Positions 8,234-17,299 of a stretch of DNA of 64,000 nucleotides are shown here, one piece after another. The DNA is from Arthrobacter pascens (lineage in GTDB: Bacteria > Actinomycetota > Actinomycetes > Actinomycetales > Micrococcaceae), in NCBI RefSeq assembly GCF_030815585.1, contig NZ_JAUSWY010000001.1, forward strand, positions 620,001 to 684,000, written 5' to 3'. The first letter of the stretch is position 1, and the number at the start of each line of letters is the position of its first letter. Made by a program: the position numbers and the translations under genes. The notes under the pieces were generated by a model. It was not told where the DNA came from. It ran no database searches and saw only the letters and a program-made list of their open reading frames with translations.

Positions 8234-11059
8234 CTAGCTGGCTGGTTTTAGGGCGGTCCGCCAGGCGGCGACGGCTTTGGCGGTGCTGAAGGTCCAGGTG
8301 GCGGTGCCGGTGGCACCGGCGGTTGCCTTGGTCCAGGCGGCGTGTTCGGCGATCTGGCCACCTGCGGCCTCCCAGCGTTCAGTCCATCGGGTCGGTGGAT
8401 ACGCTCCAGGGTATGGGCTGTCAAACCCGACGCCGCCGATCTGCATCGCGCCGTTGCTTACGGTGGTGATGCTCGGAACGGTGATGCTGGAGGCCGTGTA
8501 ACTGGCGTTGACGGCGGTGGCCACGGCGCTGTCCAGCGGCGTGGTGTTGTTGACGCCGCGGTAGGCGGTGACGCCGCCGCCCCACGTCACGGCCCGGCTC
8601 AGGGTCCAGGTATAGGTGGCCGGGTCGGAGGCTCCGACCACACGGTAGTAGGCGAAAACGCGCGCGCCGGCTGTTGATGAACTCGCGATGCTCAATCCGT
8701 TGACAATCGTCTTCCAGCCCGCAGGGACGGCCACAGTGGGGTTCTGGTCCGCCGTGAAGGAGGCGACCAGGACGTCGCCGGCCGTTCTGCCAGCCGGCGC
8801 CGCCAGTGCAACCGTAGTGTTGGCCGTTGAAGCGTTCGCTGTGGTTGAGCTCCGGGCCGTTATCGCCGACGAGGCCTGATGTTGGGAACCGATCTGGATC
8901 GTCGAGGCGACGCTGGGCACCCCGTTGCCGTCCATGGCAAAGAGCAAGTACTTGCCCGGCACCAGCACGCCGGGATCCGCCGGCAACTTCAGCGACGCGG
9001 TGTTGCCCGATACCGAAGTTGCGGTCAGCGGGATCCGCCGCTGATCGGTGTTCACGCTGTGTGTCACCGTGCTCATCCGCATCAGGGAGAACTTCGTGAC
9101 CGGCGCTCCGGTGGTCACCGCAATTGTGCCGCCTGCCGCGGCGGTGGCCGGTGCGGTCACAATCGTCGGCCGGGTGCGCGCGCTGCCGTCTGCGTTCAGC
9201 AGGTAGGGCGGCGTGAAAATCTCTCCGTCCAGATGATTGGTGGTGCAGTCGCCGCACAGCCCGCCACCGCCGGCGAATACCCGGCCATCAGGGAGCAGCA
9301 GGGCGACGCTGTGATACGTCCGGGGGATGGCCATCGGGGCCAGCGTGGTCCACTGTCCGGTCGCCGGGTTCCAGATTTCCGGAGCCATCCTTGCGGTGGT
9401 GTCGTTAAACGATGAGGCGGTGGCCTGACCGCCGACGACGAACACCTGGCCATCGGGCAGCGCGACCCCGTTCGCGAACGACCGGGCGAAGGCCAAGTCT
9501 GCGGTGCGGGTAACCTTCACCCCGTTGTTGATGTCAATCGTGTACGCCCGCGCTGTGCCGGGGGCTCTGTTGTAGGCGGTGGCCCCACCCACGGTAAGAA
9601 TCTTCCCGACGTCGTACATCACGGCGTTTGCGTTCATCGCATCCGGGCTGTCGGAGCGCAGACCGGCCGAGCTGATGCTGCCATTGCCCGTGGTGGAGAT
9701 CCAATTCATCTGCCGGCTCGGACCGGCGTGGAATACCCGGCCACCGGGGGCGGCAAACAACCACGCGTGGTTGTCGGCGGTGTATTCGCCCCGGGGGTCG
9801 TCGGTGAGGATGTTGTCGGACAGCACGTTGGGCAGCGTCCGCCAGCCGCCGGCGGCGGACCACACCTCGCCGTTCTTGTTGCCGATACCGCCGGACCACG
9901 ACCCGCCGAGGGTGAATACCTCGCCGGTGGAGATGGTCACGTTGGACTGGTAGCCGCGCGGGATCTTCATGTCCGGCCCCGCGGTCCAGGTGTTCGTCCC
10001 AGGGTTGTACAGGGTAGTTTTCGAGCTGTTGCTGCCGCCGCTGATCATGATCTTCCCGTCCGGCAGCAGCGAGGTCCCGGGGCAGAACATGTCGTGACCG
10101 GTGTTGGCCACTTGGGTCTGGGTCACCGCGCCGGTGGTGAGGTTCAAGATGGACGTCTGAGTATAGCCCTTTCTAGTACCGGCTTGGGTGGCGGAGTAGG
10201 CAGACCAGGTCAGCAGCTTGTTGCCAGGCAGCAGCGCGGCCGCGGCCGGGACAATCGGGAAGTTGATCGTCGGGCCCCAGGATCCCAGCGACCCGCTCGC
10301 CTGTTGCGGAGCCATCACCATGTCGCTGCTCTGGGCGAGCAGATTGATCTCCGCAGCGCTGCTCCAAGGTCCGCGGTTGCCGGCTTCGGTGATGGCTCGC
10401 AGCTGGACATAGCGCGCCGATACTGCCGTGAACGTTACACTTTTCTCGGCACTGCTGTCGGCCCAGGTCCCTCGAGCCACCGGGGCAGTCCAGGTGGTGC
10501 CGTTGGTGCTCACCAGGATCTCGAAGCTGCCGACCCGCCCGTTCGGGACGTCAGAACGCGGGAGATAGCGGAACCCCGAGATACTGTGCGTCTCCTTGGT
10601 GTCGATCGTGATGGTATGCGGCAGCGGGACAGCAGGCGAGGGCCCCTTACTCTGCCAGAACGAGGCGGCGTTCCCGTCGAGAACGTTGGCGGCCTGGCCG
10701 TTCTCGCCTGAAATCTCCTCGTCGCTGGCCGAAACCGTCCACCCGGTCCGTAGCGATGGAGGCGGAGCCGGCGCCATCGCTTCGGCCGGCAGCATGGTGA
10801 TGTGCCTGTGTGATCCGGCCGCGCTCGAGGAGTCGGAGTCGTGCGGAGCCACCCCAACGAAACCCGTGATCAGCCAGGACGCCGCCATCGCTGCGGTGAC
10901 CAGCGCAGCCAGGGCCAACCTGCCGCGAAGCCGCACCGTGACGCCCGAACCCTTCTCCGCACGAACGGGCCGCCCGGCTGGCACCACCGGCCCGCGTGTG
11001 GACAAAACATGGACACGAATCCTGGCGGCGGCGGACCGAACACGGCGCACAACAGACAT
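8234..11059 (-). CDS. Secreted galactose-oxidase-type copper radical oxidase
   Basis: Extracellular enzyme of 941 residues. In order: a long basic N-region and hydrophobic export segment (about 46-70), a discoidin/F5-8C-like carbohydrate-binding domain (about 105-243), a Kelch seven-blade catalytic domain (about 260-625), a DUF1929-type domain (about 628-735), and an extra C-terminal Ser/Thr/Ala-rich domain (about 750-941) absent from fungal galactose oxidase. The residues that build the Cys-Tyr radical cofactor and copper site are all present: Cys326 (HDMFCPG), Tyr370 (RGYQS), Trp388 (GGSWSGG), Tyr582-His583 (RTYHS) and His667 (THSVNTDQRR). Spacings are nearly those of the fungal enzyme. It should oxidise a primary alcohol or aldehyde to give hydrogen peroxide; galactose is likely but not proven. 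GGGAAG precedes the ATG. Confidence 0.9.
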   Translation of the reverse strand: MSVVRRVRSAAARIRVHVLSTRGPVVPAGRPVRAEKGSGVTVRLRGRLALAALVTAAMAASWLITGFVGVAPHDSDSSSAAGSHRHITMLPAEAMAPAPPPSLRTGWTVSASDEEISGENGQAANVLDGNAASFWQSKGPSPAVPLPHTITIDTKETHSISGFRYLPRSDVPNGRVGSFEILVSTNGTTWTAPVARGTWADSSAEKSVTFTAVSARYVQLRAITEAGNRGPWSSAAEINLLAQSSDMVMAPQQASGSLGSWGPTINFPIVPAAAALLPGNKLLTWSAYSATQAGTRKGYTQTSILNLTTGAVTQTQVANTGHDMFCPGTSLLPDGKIMISGGSNSSKTTLYNPGTNTWTAGPDMKIPRGYQSNVTISTGEVFTLGGSWSGGIGNKNGEVWSAAGGWRTLPNVLSDNILTDDPRGEYTADNHAWLFAAPGGRVFHAGPSRQMNWISTTGNGSISSAGLRSDSPDAMNANAVMYDVGKILTVGGATAYNRAPGTARAYTIDINNGVKVTRTADLAFARSFANGVALPDGQVFVVGGQATASSFNDTTARMAPEIWNPATGQWTTLAPMAIPRTYHSVALLLPDGRVFAGGGGLCGDCTTNHLDGEIFTPPYLLNADGSARTRPTIVTAPATAAAGGTIAVTTGAPVTKFSLMRMSTVTHSVNTDQRRIPLTATSVSGNTASLKLPADPGVLVPGKYLLFAMDGNGVPSVASTIQIGSQHQASSAITARSSTTANASTANTTVALAAPAGRTAGDVLVASFTADQNPTVAVPAGWKTIVNGLSIASSSTAGARVFAYYRVVGASDPATYTWTLSRAVTWGGGVTAYRGVNNTTPLDSAVATAVNASYTASSITVPSITTVSNGAMQIGGVGFDSPYPGAYPPTRWTERWEAAGGQIAEHAAWTKATAGATGTATWTFSTAKAVAAWRTALKPAS

Positions 11060-11689
11060 AGTCGCTTCCCATCAAAACAGCAGGCCAACACCGGACCGCA
11101 CAACCCATGTCTGTCATTGCAGACGTGATGGATCGAAGCCTACGGACCAACAGGACATCGGGGCCCGAGTACTCAGTACCTGTCTTCGCCCCACCAGCTA
11201 CTCGCCGGTCACTGATCCTTACCTGCCTTTTTCCACCGGCTACTCGCCGCACCATCCGCTTTTCCAGGCCGCAAGAGCAGCAGCCGCTGCCGGACCCTCG
11301 GAGCGCCGGCATCAACTGAGGCACCGATGAGGGGGTAAACCTCGGCCACCGGGAGCCGCGAAACTGCGGCTCATACAGCACCGAGCACGCGAGCAGCTGC
11401 TTCTCACCGGCTGAAGCGTTGCCGCCTTCGTCGTCCAACCCGGAGCAGTGTAAGACGGCGGCGCGCCATGCAGGCCGACGGTTCAGACCGGGGCGTCTCC
11501 AGGAAAGGTCCGCCGCGCAGAAGTATGCCGCTACTGGGTCCTGCCTGGGCCTCATCAACCGGTGACGTCGTTAATTGATGCTCCTACAGGAATCAATGCT
11601 CGTTTGAGCCAGCCTGAATAGCGCTGATAGAACTCGTCGTCGCGGGTCAGTCCGCGTTCGAGCCTGGACAGGGCGGAGGGCCAGACGCC
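11060..11689. other. Non-coding stretch between the galactose oxidase gene and the IS110 remnant
   Basis: I see no supported gene here. It presumably contains the galactose oxidase promoter near 11060-11110. The 16-base stretch CACCAGCTACTCGCCG recurs nearly unchanged at about 11190 and 11238. Minus-strand translation at about 11575-11690 gives a helix-turn-helix-like fragment (SALSRLERGLTRDDEFYQRY) that may be further transposase debris. Confidence 0.4.
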
Positions 11690-12034
11690 GGAGGTTGGTG
11701 GATGGCTTTGTTGGCTTGCCGGTCACCGCACGGCTGAGCCGGTGGCGGATGGTCTTCCCTGAGGATGCGGGGATCCGACGAGGGCTGCGAATTTCGATTC
11801 TCTGCTGATCCGTTCGGGTTTGTCGCCGACGGTGACGAGCAGGTGGCTGGCCACCTGCGTGTCGACGCCGTGGAGGTCGCCGATCATGGCTGCGTGGACG
11901 GTGATGATCGCGTCGAATTCGGCGTCGATAAGGGCCAGTTCCCGGCGCAGGTTTCGGTAGGCGGACCGCGAGGCGTTTGACGACGATGGCGGTGGCATTC
12001 CCCCACGCCGAACGTCACTAACGTCCGTGGTCAA
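11690..12034 (-). pseudogene. Remnant of an IS110-family transposase
   Basis: The minus-strand frame from 12034 gives LRRELALIDAEFDAIITVHA, then IGDLHGVDTQVASHLLVTVG and ISRESKFAALVG, the C-terminal (transposase_20) half of IS110 transposases. After AALVG the frame shifts: the expected SSGKTxRHRLSR and GDRQANKAIH continue in other frames around 11700-11775. The catalytic N-terminal half is missing and no element ends were seen. It is therefore a dead fragment marking past insertion beside the galactose oxidase gene. Confidence 0.7.
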
Positions 12035-12059
12035 TACAGCTAGCGAGGTGGGCCGGTGG

Positions 12060-12944
12060 TTAGCGCCTTGCGATCGAGGCGAGGTTCACTTCAGCTGTGA
12101 GGGCTGCGGCGTACGCGTCATGCCCAGCCGCATTCGGGTGGAAATTCCGGGGGTCAGAGAAGGCAGCCGGATCAAGGATGATCCAGGGCTCCGTGGAGTT
12201 GGTTGCATGACGGGCGAACTCGTCTGTGACGTCGACGTACACCGCGTTAGCCTTTGCCTCTGCGTTGGCGTTATCCACAGCCTGTTCGATGGCTTCGGTA
12301 AGGGCTACCGTGCCTGAGTTGATCAGCCCTTGCGCGTCCCGGGTCAGCACTGTCGGCAGGCCTTCGGGGTCAAACAGGAGCGGGTAACCAAAAACCACAA
12401 TCCTAGCTCGCGGGGCGGCCCGGTGGATTGCGGTGAGCGCTTCAACGAGGTCCGCGCGTATTGCGGGTAGCTTGGCTCGGGCTGCCATTACAGCCTGGGC
12501 GCAGATATCGAGCGTGTACACGGCGCAGACCGTCAACGGTGTGGTGAAGTCAAGGTCATTGGCCCCGGCGGTCAAGGTCACCAGTTCGGTCCGGCCGGAG
12601 AGTCTTTCGGAAGCGGAGAGTGCCGCGATCTGCTCCATGACGCTGGGTACGCTCCATGATGCATCAGGCGGAATGATCGCTCCGCTGCATGCCCCGTTGA
12701 TGACTTCATCAACAATGGCCAGGTCTTCGAGGATGTCGACGTAACCTCCGTCTGTCTTCAGGCACGGGGGAGGCGTGATGTAGGACCCAGCCCCCACCCC
12801 GGCCGTGTAAGAGTCGCCGACCGCCACGAGGTCGACATCCGGAACCGGCGCAGCATCTGCCGGGAGGGCTGTAAAGCCGAGTGCCATTGCCATGGTGGCG
12901 AGCCCGGCCGCAAAGCGCCGCCGTCGTCCTACTGCATTTGCCAT
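12060..12944 (-). CDS. Secreted SGNH/GDSL-family hydrolase (esterase/lipase)
   Basis: Exported 294-residue hydrolase with a signal peptide (basic RRRRF, hydrophobic core, likely cleavage near PADAA at residue 30). Family blocks are present: block I AVGDSYTAGVGAG with nucleophile Ser45, the oxyanion-hole motif TAGANDLDF, and NFHPNAAGHDAY with catalytic His269. Resembles the Streptomyces SEST-type secreted esterases, so ester or lipid hydrolysis outside the cell is likely; the substrate is unknown. Standalone gene, divergent from the tyrosine phosphatase. Confidence 0.85.
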   Translation of the reverse strand: MANAVGRRRRFAAGLATMAMALGFTALPADAAPVPDVDLVAVGDSYTAGVGAGSYITPPPCLKTDGGYVDILEDLAIVDEVINGACSGAIIPPDASWSVPSVMEQIAALSASERLSGRTELVTLTAGANDLDFTTPLTVCAVYTLDICAQAVMAARAKLPAIRADLVEALTAIHRAAPRARIVVFGYPLLFDPEGLPTVLTRDAQGLINSGTVALTEAIEQAVDNANAEAKANAVYVDVTDEFARHATNSTEPWIILDPAAFSDPRNFHPNAAGHDAYAAALTAEVNLASIARR

Positions 12945-13107
12945 TGGTCTTCCCCTTAGATCATCAGCCGCCGGAGTGGAGAGGGCGTGTATGTGCCCAC
13001 GGTACGCCTAACGCGGGCGCCGGTCACGGACAGTGGCGTACCCTAATTTTCGCCGGGCGACTACCTAGGTACGTGCAGGCGCCCCCGGCTTGTGGTTAGC
13101 TGTCCGG

Positions 13108-13824
13108 ATGGAGACACCTCGCGGGGCCCTGAACTGGGACGGGGCCGTGAATGCCTGGCACGTTGCCGGCGGCGTCTACCGCATGGGGCGGCGGGAGTGG
13201 CTCACCGAGGCTGGCTGGCGGCAGGCGTACGACGACGGCGTCCGCACCGTGATCGACCTGCGTAACTCCCATGAAGCGCGGCGCCGGGACACCGACCCCG
13301 TCGTGGGGGAAGCGGCCTGGTCCGGCGTCGCGATCGTCTCCGCCCCCACAGAAGATCCCGACGATCCGCGGCTGACCGACGTGTGCGGCCCCTACCTCAA
13401 CGATCCCGCCCACTACCGGCACAACGTCCGGCTGTACCCGGAAAGGTTTGTGGCCATCTTCCGCGCCCTTGCCGAAGCGTCAGGCGCCGGTGTGGTGGTC
13501 CACTGCGCGGCCGGACGTGACCGCAGCGGCATGGTGGCGGCAATGCTGCAGGACCTTGCCGGCGACTCCGACCAGCTCATTGCCAGGGGCTACGAACGTG
13601 CCGCACGGGGCATCAACGAGCGCCACCGCACCCACGGACCGCCGCATGCACGGGAACGCTGCCTTGAGGAATCGGAACTGACGCCACTGCTGGAGCGGCG
13701 GGGCAGGACTGTCGTGGAGTTCGTTCGGGATCTGGACACCCGGGATTTCCTGCTGCGGCACGGCCTGACAGAAGCTGAGCTGGCCGCTATCCTGTCCATG
13801 CTGGGCAGCCGGGTGGCCCTGTGA
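13108..13824 (+). CDS. Tyrosine/dual-specificity protein phosphatase family protein
   Basis: Cytoplasmic 238-residue protein with the CX5R active-site loop HCAAGRDRSG (Cys133, Arg139) and an upstream DLRNSHEARR segment typical of the Y_phosphatase3 group. Members act on phosphotyrosine, phosphoinositides or small phosphoesters. ATG at 13108 is preferred over a GTG-region frame at 13090 because similarity begins near NWDGAVNAWHVAGGVYR. It shares direction with the protease gene downstream but no function links them. Confidence 0.8.
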   Translation: METPRGALNWDGAVNAWHVAGGVYRMGRREWLTEAGWRQAYDDGVRTVIDLRNSHEARRRDTDPVVGEAAWSGVAIVSAPTEDPDDPRLTDVCGPYLNDPAHYRHNVRLYPERFVAIFRALAEASGAGVVVHCAAGRDRSGMVAAMLQDLAGDSDQLIARGYERAARGINERHRTHGPPHARERCLEESELTPLLERRGRTVVEFVRDLDTRDFLLRHGLTEAELAAILSMLGSRVAL

Positions 13825-14074
13825 AAATGGCACTGTGAAAACCGCACGGTATCTTGCGGCAGCTCTGGCGGCAGCCGGAGTGGCGATGCTTGTCGCCGGC
13901 CCGCTCTGGGCTGTCATCGACTCGGACATCGGCCGCACGGATGAGAACTTCGGGCTGGGGGATGGCACCGTCCATGGCGAGTGGCTGCCGGGACAGGTCT
14001 TCCTGATGATCGCCGGAGCAGTCTTCTGTTTGGCCGCGGTGGCAGCGGCCTTCGTTAGGGGAGGGGCAGAGCTG

Positions 14075-16726
14075 ATGAGTAGAAGGAAAGTTCCGGATGC
14101 CGGCCTGAAGCGGATTCTCGCGCTGGGAGCGGCCGCGGGTGTGGCGCTCGTATCGGCGCTGGCCGCTGTGCCTGCCTCGGCTGTTCCGGCGTCTTCCATT
14201 CCGCCGCCCGCAGCAACGGAAGAGCCGACGGCGGCTGGTGCCGGAGTCCGCGGTCCAGGCCTCAGCGGTTTTGGCCTCTCAGAGGGCGGCTTCGCGGAGG
14301 CCGTCCTGAACGACCTCGGCCTCACTCCCGAAGAATTCGCGGCAGCGGGTGAGCTGGGCAAGCAGGCGGCCGATGCGTCGGCGGGACTCCGCGACGTCCC
14401 CGGGTACATTGGAACACGCCTTCAAGGCGGCCGGATCCTGGTCACCGGCAGCGGGCCCGAGCTGGAGGCCAGGGTGGGCGAGCTTAGCAGCACGGTCCCG
14501 GCCGTTGAACTGGAGGCACCCCCAGCTGACGCTGAAACAGGCGCCGAAGCTGCCGAAAGCTTAGTACCATCCGTCCCCGCAAGCGGCAAGGAACTGGCCC
14601 GCAGCACTCAGCAGCTCTATCAGGCTTACCTCCGTGAGGTTGGGCCCGCCGGCCTTCAGGCGGTGGCCTATTCGGGCGGCCGGTTCGTCATCAGGGCAGG
14701 CGGCGTCAATGCCCCCGAAGCAACGCCGCCGGATTCGACAGGCAGCAACGCCACCACCAGCAACGGAACCGTCACTGACGCAACCACCAGTGACGCAACC
14801 CCCTCTGACGCCGCCGGCAGGATCTCCGCCGCGGAGTTTGTGGCCCGCTACGCGAACGTGGTGCTCGACGACGGTGCGGAGCTCGCGCCGGAAGCGGACG
14901 TCGTGGGCGGGCAGGGGTACTTCGCGGACACCGGGGAAATCTGCTCAACTGGATTTTCGGCGTTCGACCCCGCGGGCCTCCCGTCCGTTCTGACGGCCGG
15001 ACACTGCTCCAGCGACGGCGCCGCGCAGCAGGCCACGCTGGAATTTCCCCAGTGGAACCCGGCCGGCCTGTTGGGGACCTTCGGGTTCAGCCAGTTCGGC
15101 GGACCCGGCAACTCGGCTATTGGCCCCGGGAATACAGGGAACCCGCCGGATCCGGCAAATCCGGGGAACGTGGGGACTGACGTGGCCGTGATCGGGTCGA
15201 TCCGGGCGGGCCTGGACCCGGAGCCCGCTGCCAGCACCTGGAACGATCCGTCGCTGGCCGGTCCGGACGTGAAAATCATCGGCGCGGCAGCGCCTGTTGT
15301 GGGGCAACCGGTCTGCCGGTCCGGCCGTTCGTCGGCGTGGTCCTGCGGGACCATCGATGAGGTAGGCATCTACGTGGTGCAGGGGCGCTCAGCGGATCCG
15401 GCGGACCTGAGGGCCTTCACGGGCTTCCTGTCATTCGCCGTGCAGTCCAGCGGCGGCGATTCGGGCGGCCCGTGGCTCAGCGGAAACTACGCGGTGGGGA
15501 TCCACAGCGCCGGGGACGTTCCAGACGCAAACGGCAACGTCATCAGGAACTTCGCCATCGCCGCGACGCTGGATGACGCCCTGGCCGTTCTTCCCGGCTA
15601 TCAGCTGGAACTCTTCCTCAACAAACCCGAACTCGTCGCACCGGCAAACCTCACGTTACCGGCAGGGACGAACATCACGGGTCGTGTCCCCGCTGCCCCG
15701 GCCTCTGCCGTGGCCGCTAATTCGAAAGTCCGCATCACCGTTGCTGGCCATCAGCCACTCGAGGTGCCCGTGGACGCCGGAGGAAACTGGTCCTTCAAGG
15801 CGCCTGAGGCACCCGGGACATTCGCATTCTCGGCGGAAACCGTCAACGGCTTCAGCCGCTCTGGCGGCGTGTCCCTGTCCGCCCTCGTCACTCCGTCATC
15901 CCTTTCTGCTCCTACCATCACGACGCCGGCCAGCAACCCGTTGCCGGAGTTGAAGAGCCTTTCGGGAACGGGAACGCCCGGGGCCACCGTTACTCTGTCC
16001 GGCGACGTCGCGGGCTCAGGTACCGTCGGCGCGGACGGCCAATGGTCGGTTCCCCTGACCGGCCCGGCAGCTTTCGGGAAGGTGAAAGTGACAGCTGTTG
16101 TGTCATACGCCGACCTTGCAGACAGCCAGCCGGCAACCGGAACGTTTACCGTAACCCCGCCAGCCCCTGCCGTATCCAGCATCTCCGACGGACAGCACCT
16201 CCGGCAGGACGCCCTTCCGTCAACCATTTCCGGAAGCGGGGTTAATGGCGCAGAGGTGACGGTGTCCATTGATGGGGTTCCCCTGGACGGCGCACCGGTT
16301 GGTGGCGGAGTCGGGTCAAGGTCCGTGGCGTCCACTTTTGCGCCGCTAGTCCTGGTGGCCGGCGGTGGATGGAGCGTGCCATTTCCGGCAGAATTGGCCC
16401 TTGGCACGCATACGGTCTCAGTCACGCAGGCTGTCGAAGGCGTCACTTCAGCCCCGGCCGCCATCACGTTCGCCATTGATGCTCCGCCGTTGGCAGTCGT
16501 CGTGCCAGCTCAGGCGCCGCCTGCCGCCGTGCCTGCCGCAAACGGTGCGCTGGCTCCGGCCGGTGACCTCACCGCCGTCGGGCCGCCGGCGGCCTACCTC
16601 GCCAATACTGGCGTAAGCGGAATCATGACGGCAGCCGGGGTCGCGGCGGGTGCGATCGCCGTCGGGGGTTTACTGATGGTGATGGTCAGGCGGCGGAAGA
16701 GGCGCGCCCCAAAGCAAGAAACCTAG
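14075..16726 (+). CDS. Cell-wall-anchored S1 family serine protease with LAXTG sorting signal
   Basis: Exported protein of 883 residues from the ATG at 14075, which has GGGGAGGGG just upstream and is followed directly by a signal peptide. An Ala/Thr/Asp-rich linker precedes a chymotrypsin/streptogrisin-type domain with the triad His310 (LTAGHC), Asp369 (TDVAVIG) and Ser463 (SGGDSGGPWL). Several Ig-like/Big repeats follow (about 545-800). The C-terminus has LANTG at 842-846, a hydrophobic span and RRRKRR, a class E (LAXTG) sortase signal of high-GC actinobacteria, so the protein is probably wall-linked. The frame stays open upstream to a GTG at 13835, adding a possible two-helix stretch without a binding site; I judge the shorter form more likely. 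Confidence 0.82.
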   Translation: MSRRKVPDAGLKRILALGAAAGVALVSALAAVPASAVPASSIPPPAATEEPTAAGAGVRGPGLSGFGLSEGGFAEAVLNDLGLTPEEFAAAGELGKQAADASAGLRDVPGYIGTRLQGGRILVTGSGPELEARVGELSSTVPAVELEAPPADAETGAEAAESLVPSVPASGKELARSTQQLYQAYLREVGPAGLQAVAYSGGRFVIRAGGVNAPEATPPDSTGSNATTSNGTVTDATTSDATPSDAAGRISAAEFVARYANVVLDDGAELAPEADVVGGQGYFADTGEICSTGFSAFDPAGLPSVLTAGHCSSDGAAQQATLEFPQWNPAGLLGTFGFSQFGGPGNSAIGPGNTGNPPDPANPGNVGTDVAVIGSIRAGLDPEPAASTWNDPSLAGPDVKIIGAAAPVVGQPVCRSGRSSAWSCGTIDEVGIYVVQGRSADPADLRAFTGFLSFAVQSSGGDSGGPWLSGNYAVGIHSAGDVPDANGNVIRNFAIAATLDDALAVLPGYQLELFLNKPELVAPANLTLPAGTNITGRVPAAPASAVAANSKVRITVAGHQPLEVPVDAGGNWSFKAPEAPGTFAFSAETVNGFSRSGGVSLSALVTPSSLSAPTITTPASNPLPELKSLSGTGTPGATVTLSGDVAGSGTVGADGQWSVPLTGPAAFGKVKVTAVVSYADLADSQPATGTFTVTPPAPAVSSISDGQHLRQDALPSTISGSGVNGAEVTVSIDGVPLDGAPVGGGVGSRSVASTFAPLVLVAGGGWSVPFPAELALGTHTVSVTQAVEGVTSAPAAITFAIDAPPLAVVVPAQAPPAAVPAANGALAPAGDLTAVGPPAAYLANTGVSGIMTAAGVAAGAIAVGGLLMVMVRRRKRRAPKQET

Positions 16727-17163
16727 TCCGGCCGGTCCAGCAGCAGATTGGTGATCCGAAGGGTGCAGAGCCGCTCCCCGCCGTCGTTGGTGATCAGGAC
16801 CTCGTGGGTGGTGAGGGTGCCGCCCAGGTAGATGGGCGTGGCCGTGATGATGATCTGGCCTTCGCGGGCGGAGCGGTGATGCGTGGCCGAAACGTCCACA
16901 CCCACCGCGGTCTTGCCCAGCGTGCTGGCGTGGATGACGGCGGCCCACGAACCCACGGCCTCGCCCACCGCCAGGGAAGCGCCCCCGTGCAGCAGCCCGA
17001 ACGACTGCCTGTTGCCCTCCACCGGCATCGTGGCCACCACGCGCTGCACGGACTCCTCCACGATTTTCACCCCCATCTTCTCGTCGAGTTCACCCAGCGT
17101 GATCTTCCACAGTGCGGCGTTCTGCGCTCCGGTGGACGCTGCGTCCCTGGGCTCGGCGGTCAT
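16723..17163 (-). CDS. PaaI-type hotdog-fold thioesterase
   Basis: Acyl-CoA thioesterase of 146 residues with the hotdog helix NRQSFGLLHGGASLAVGEAVGSWAA, including the HGG motif and the acidic residue that follows. AAGGAGA lies five bases before the ATG at 17163; the longer frame to 17337 runs back through the paaZ promoter and is not used. It is divergent from paaZ and shares the intergenic PaaR-like operator, suggesting it relieves CoA trapped as dead-end thioesters of the phenylacetate pathway. Similar proteins act in menaquinone synthesis. A second PaaI-type gene is at 23730-24191. Confidence 0.8.
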   Translation of the reverse strand: MTAEPRDAASTGAQNAALWKITLGELDEKMGVKIVEESVQRVVATMPVEGNRQSFGLLHGGASLAVGEAVGSWAAVIHASTLGKTAVGVDVSATHHRSAREGQIIITATPIYLGGTLTTHEVLITNDGGERLCTLRITNLLLDRPD

Positions 17164-17229
17164 GGGCTCTCCTTGTGGTGTAGCTGAACTTCTAGTGTGC
17201 AGCACGGGACATTCATGTACTGTAGTCAT

Positions 17230-17253
17230 ATTACCGAACGGACGGTCAGTAAT
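17230..17253. promoter_or_regulatory. Probable PaaR operator between paaZ and the thioesterase gene
   Basis: Imperfect 24-base palindrome (18 of 24 positions symmetric) with outer ATTAC/GTAAT and core ACCGAACGGACGGTCAGT, matching the C. glutamicum PaaR core I recall (ACCG-NN-CG-NN-CGGT-N-AGT). It lies between the divergent starts at 17163 and 17300 and directly after TGTAGTC, as at 4628. Confidence 0.75.
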
Positions 17254-17299
17254 GATCTGGCTGTCCTTGTTTGCCCCCTGTTGGAAGGACCCGTCAACG

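Noticed and set aside
8277..11558. Many long open frames on both strands across the galactose oxidase region
   Set aside because: They are shadows of one high-GC gene; none has family motifs or a plausible start site.
16883..17299. N-terminal extension of paaZ by 139 codons
   Set aside because: It runs through the divergent thioesterase gene and the PaaR-like operator; ATG at 17300 has a binding site and matches the family start.
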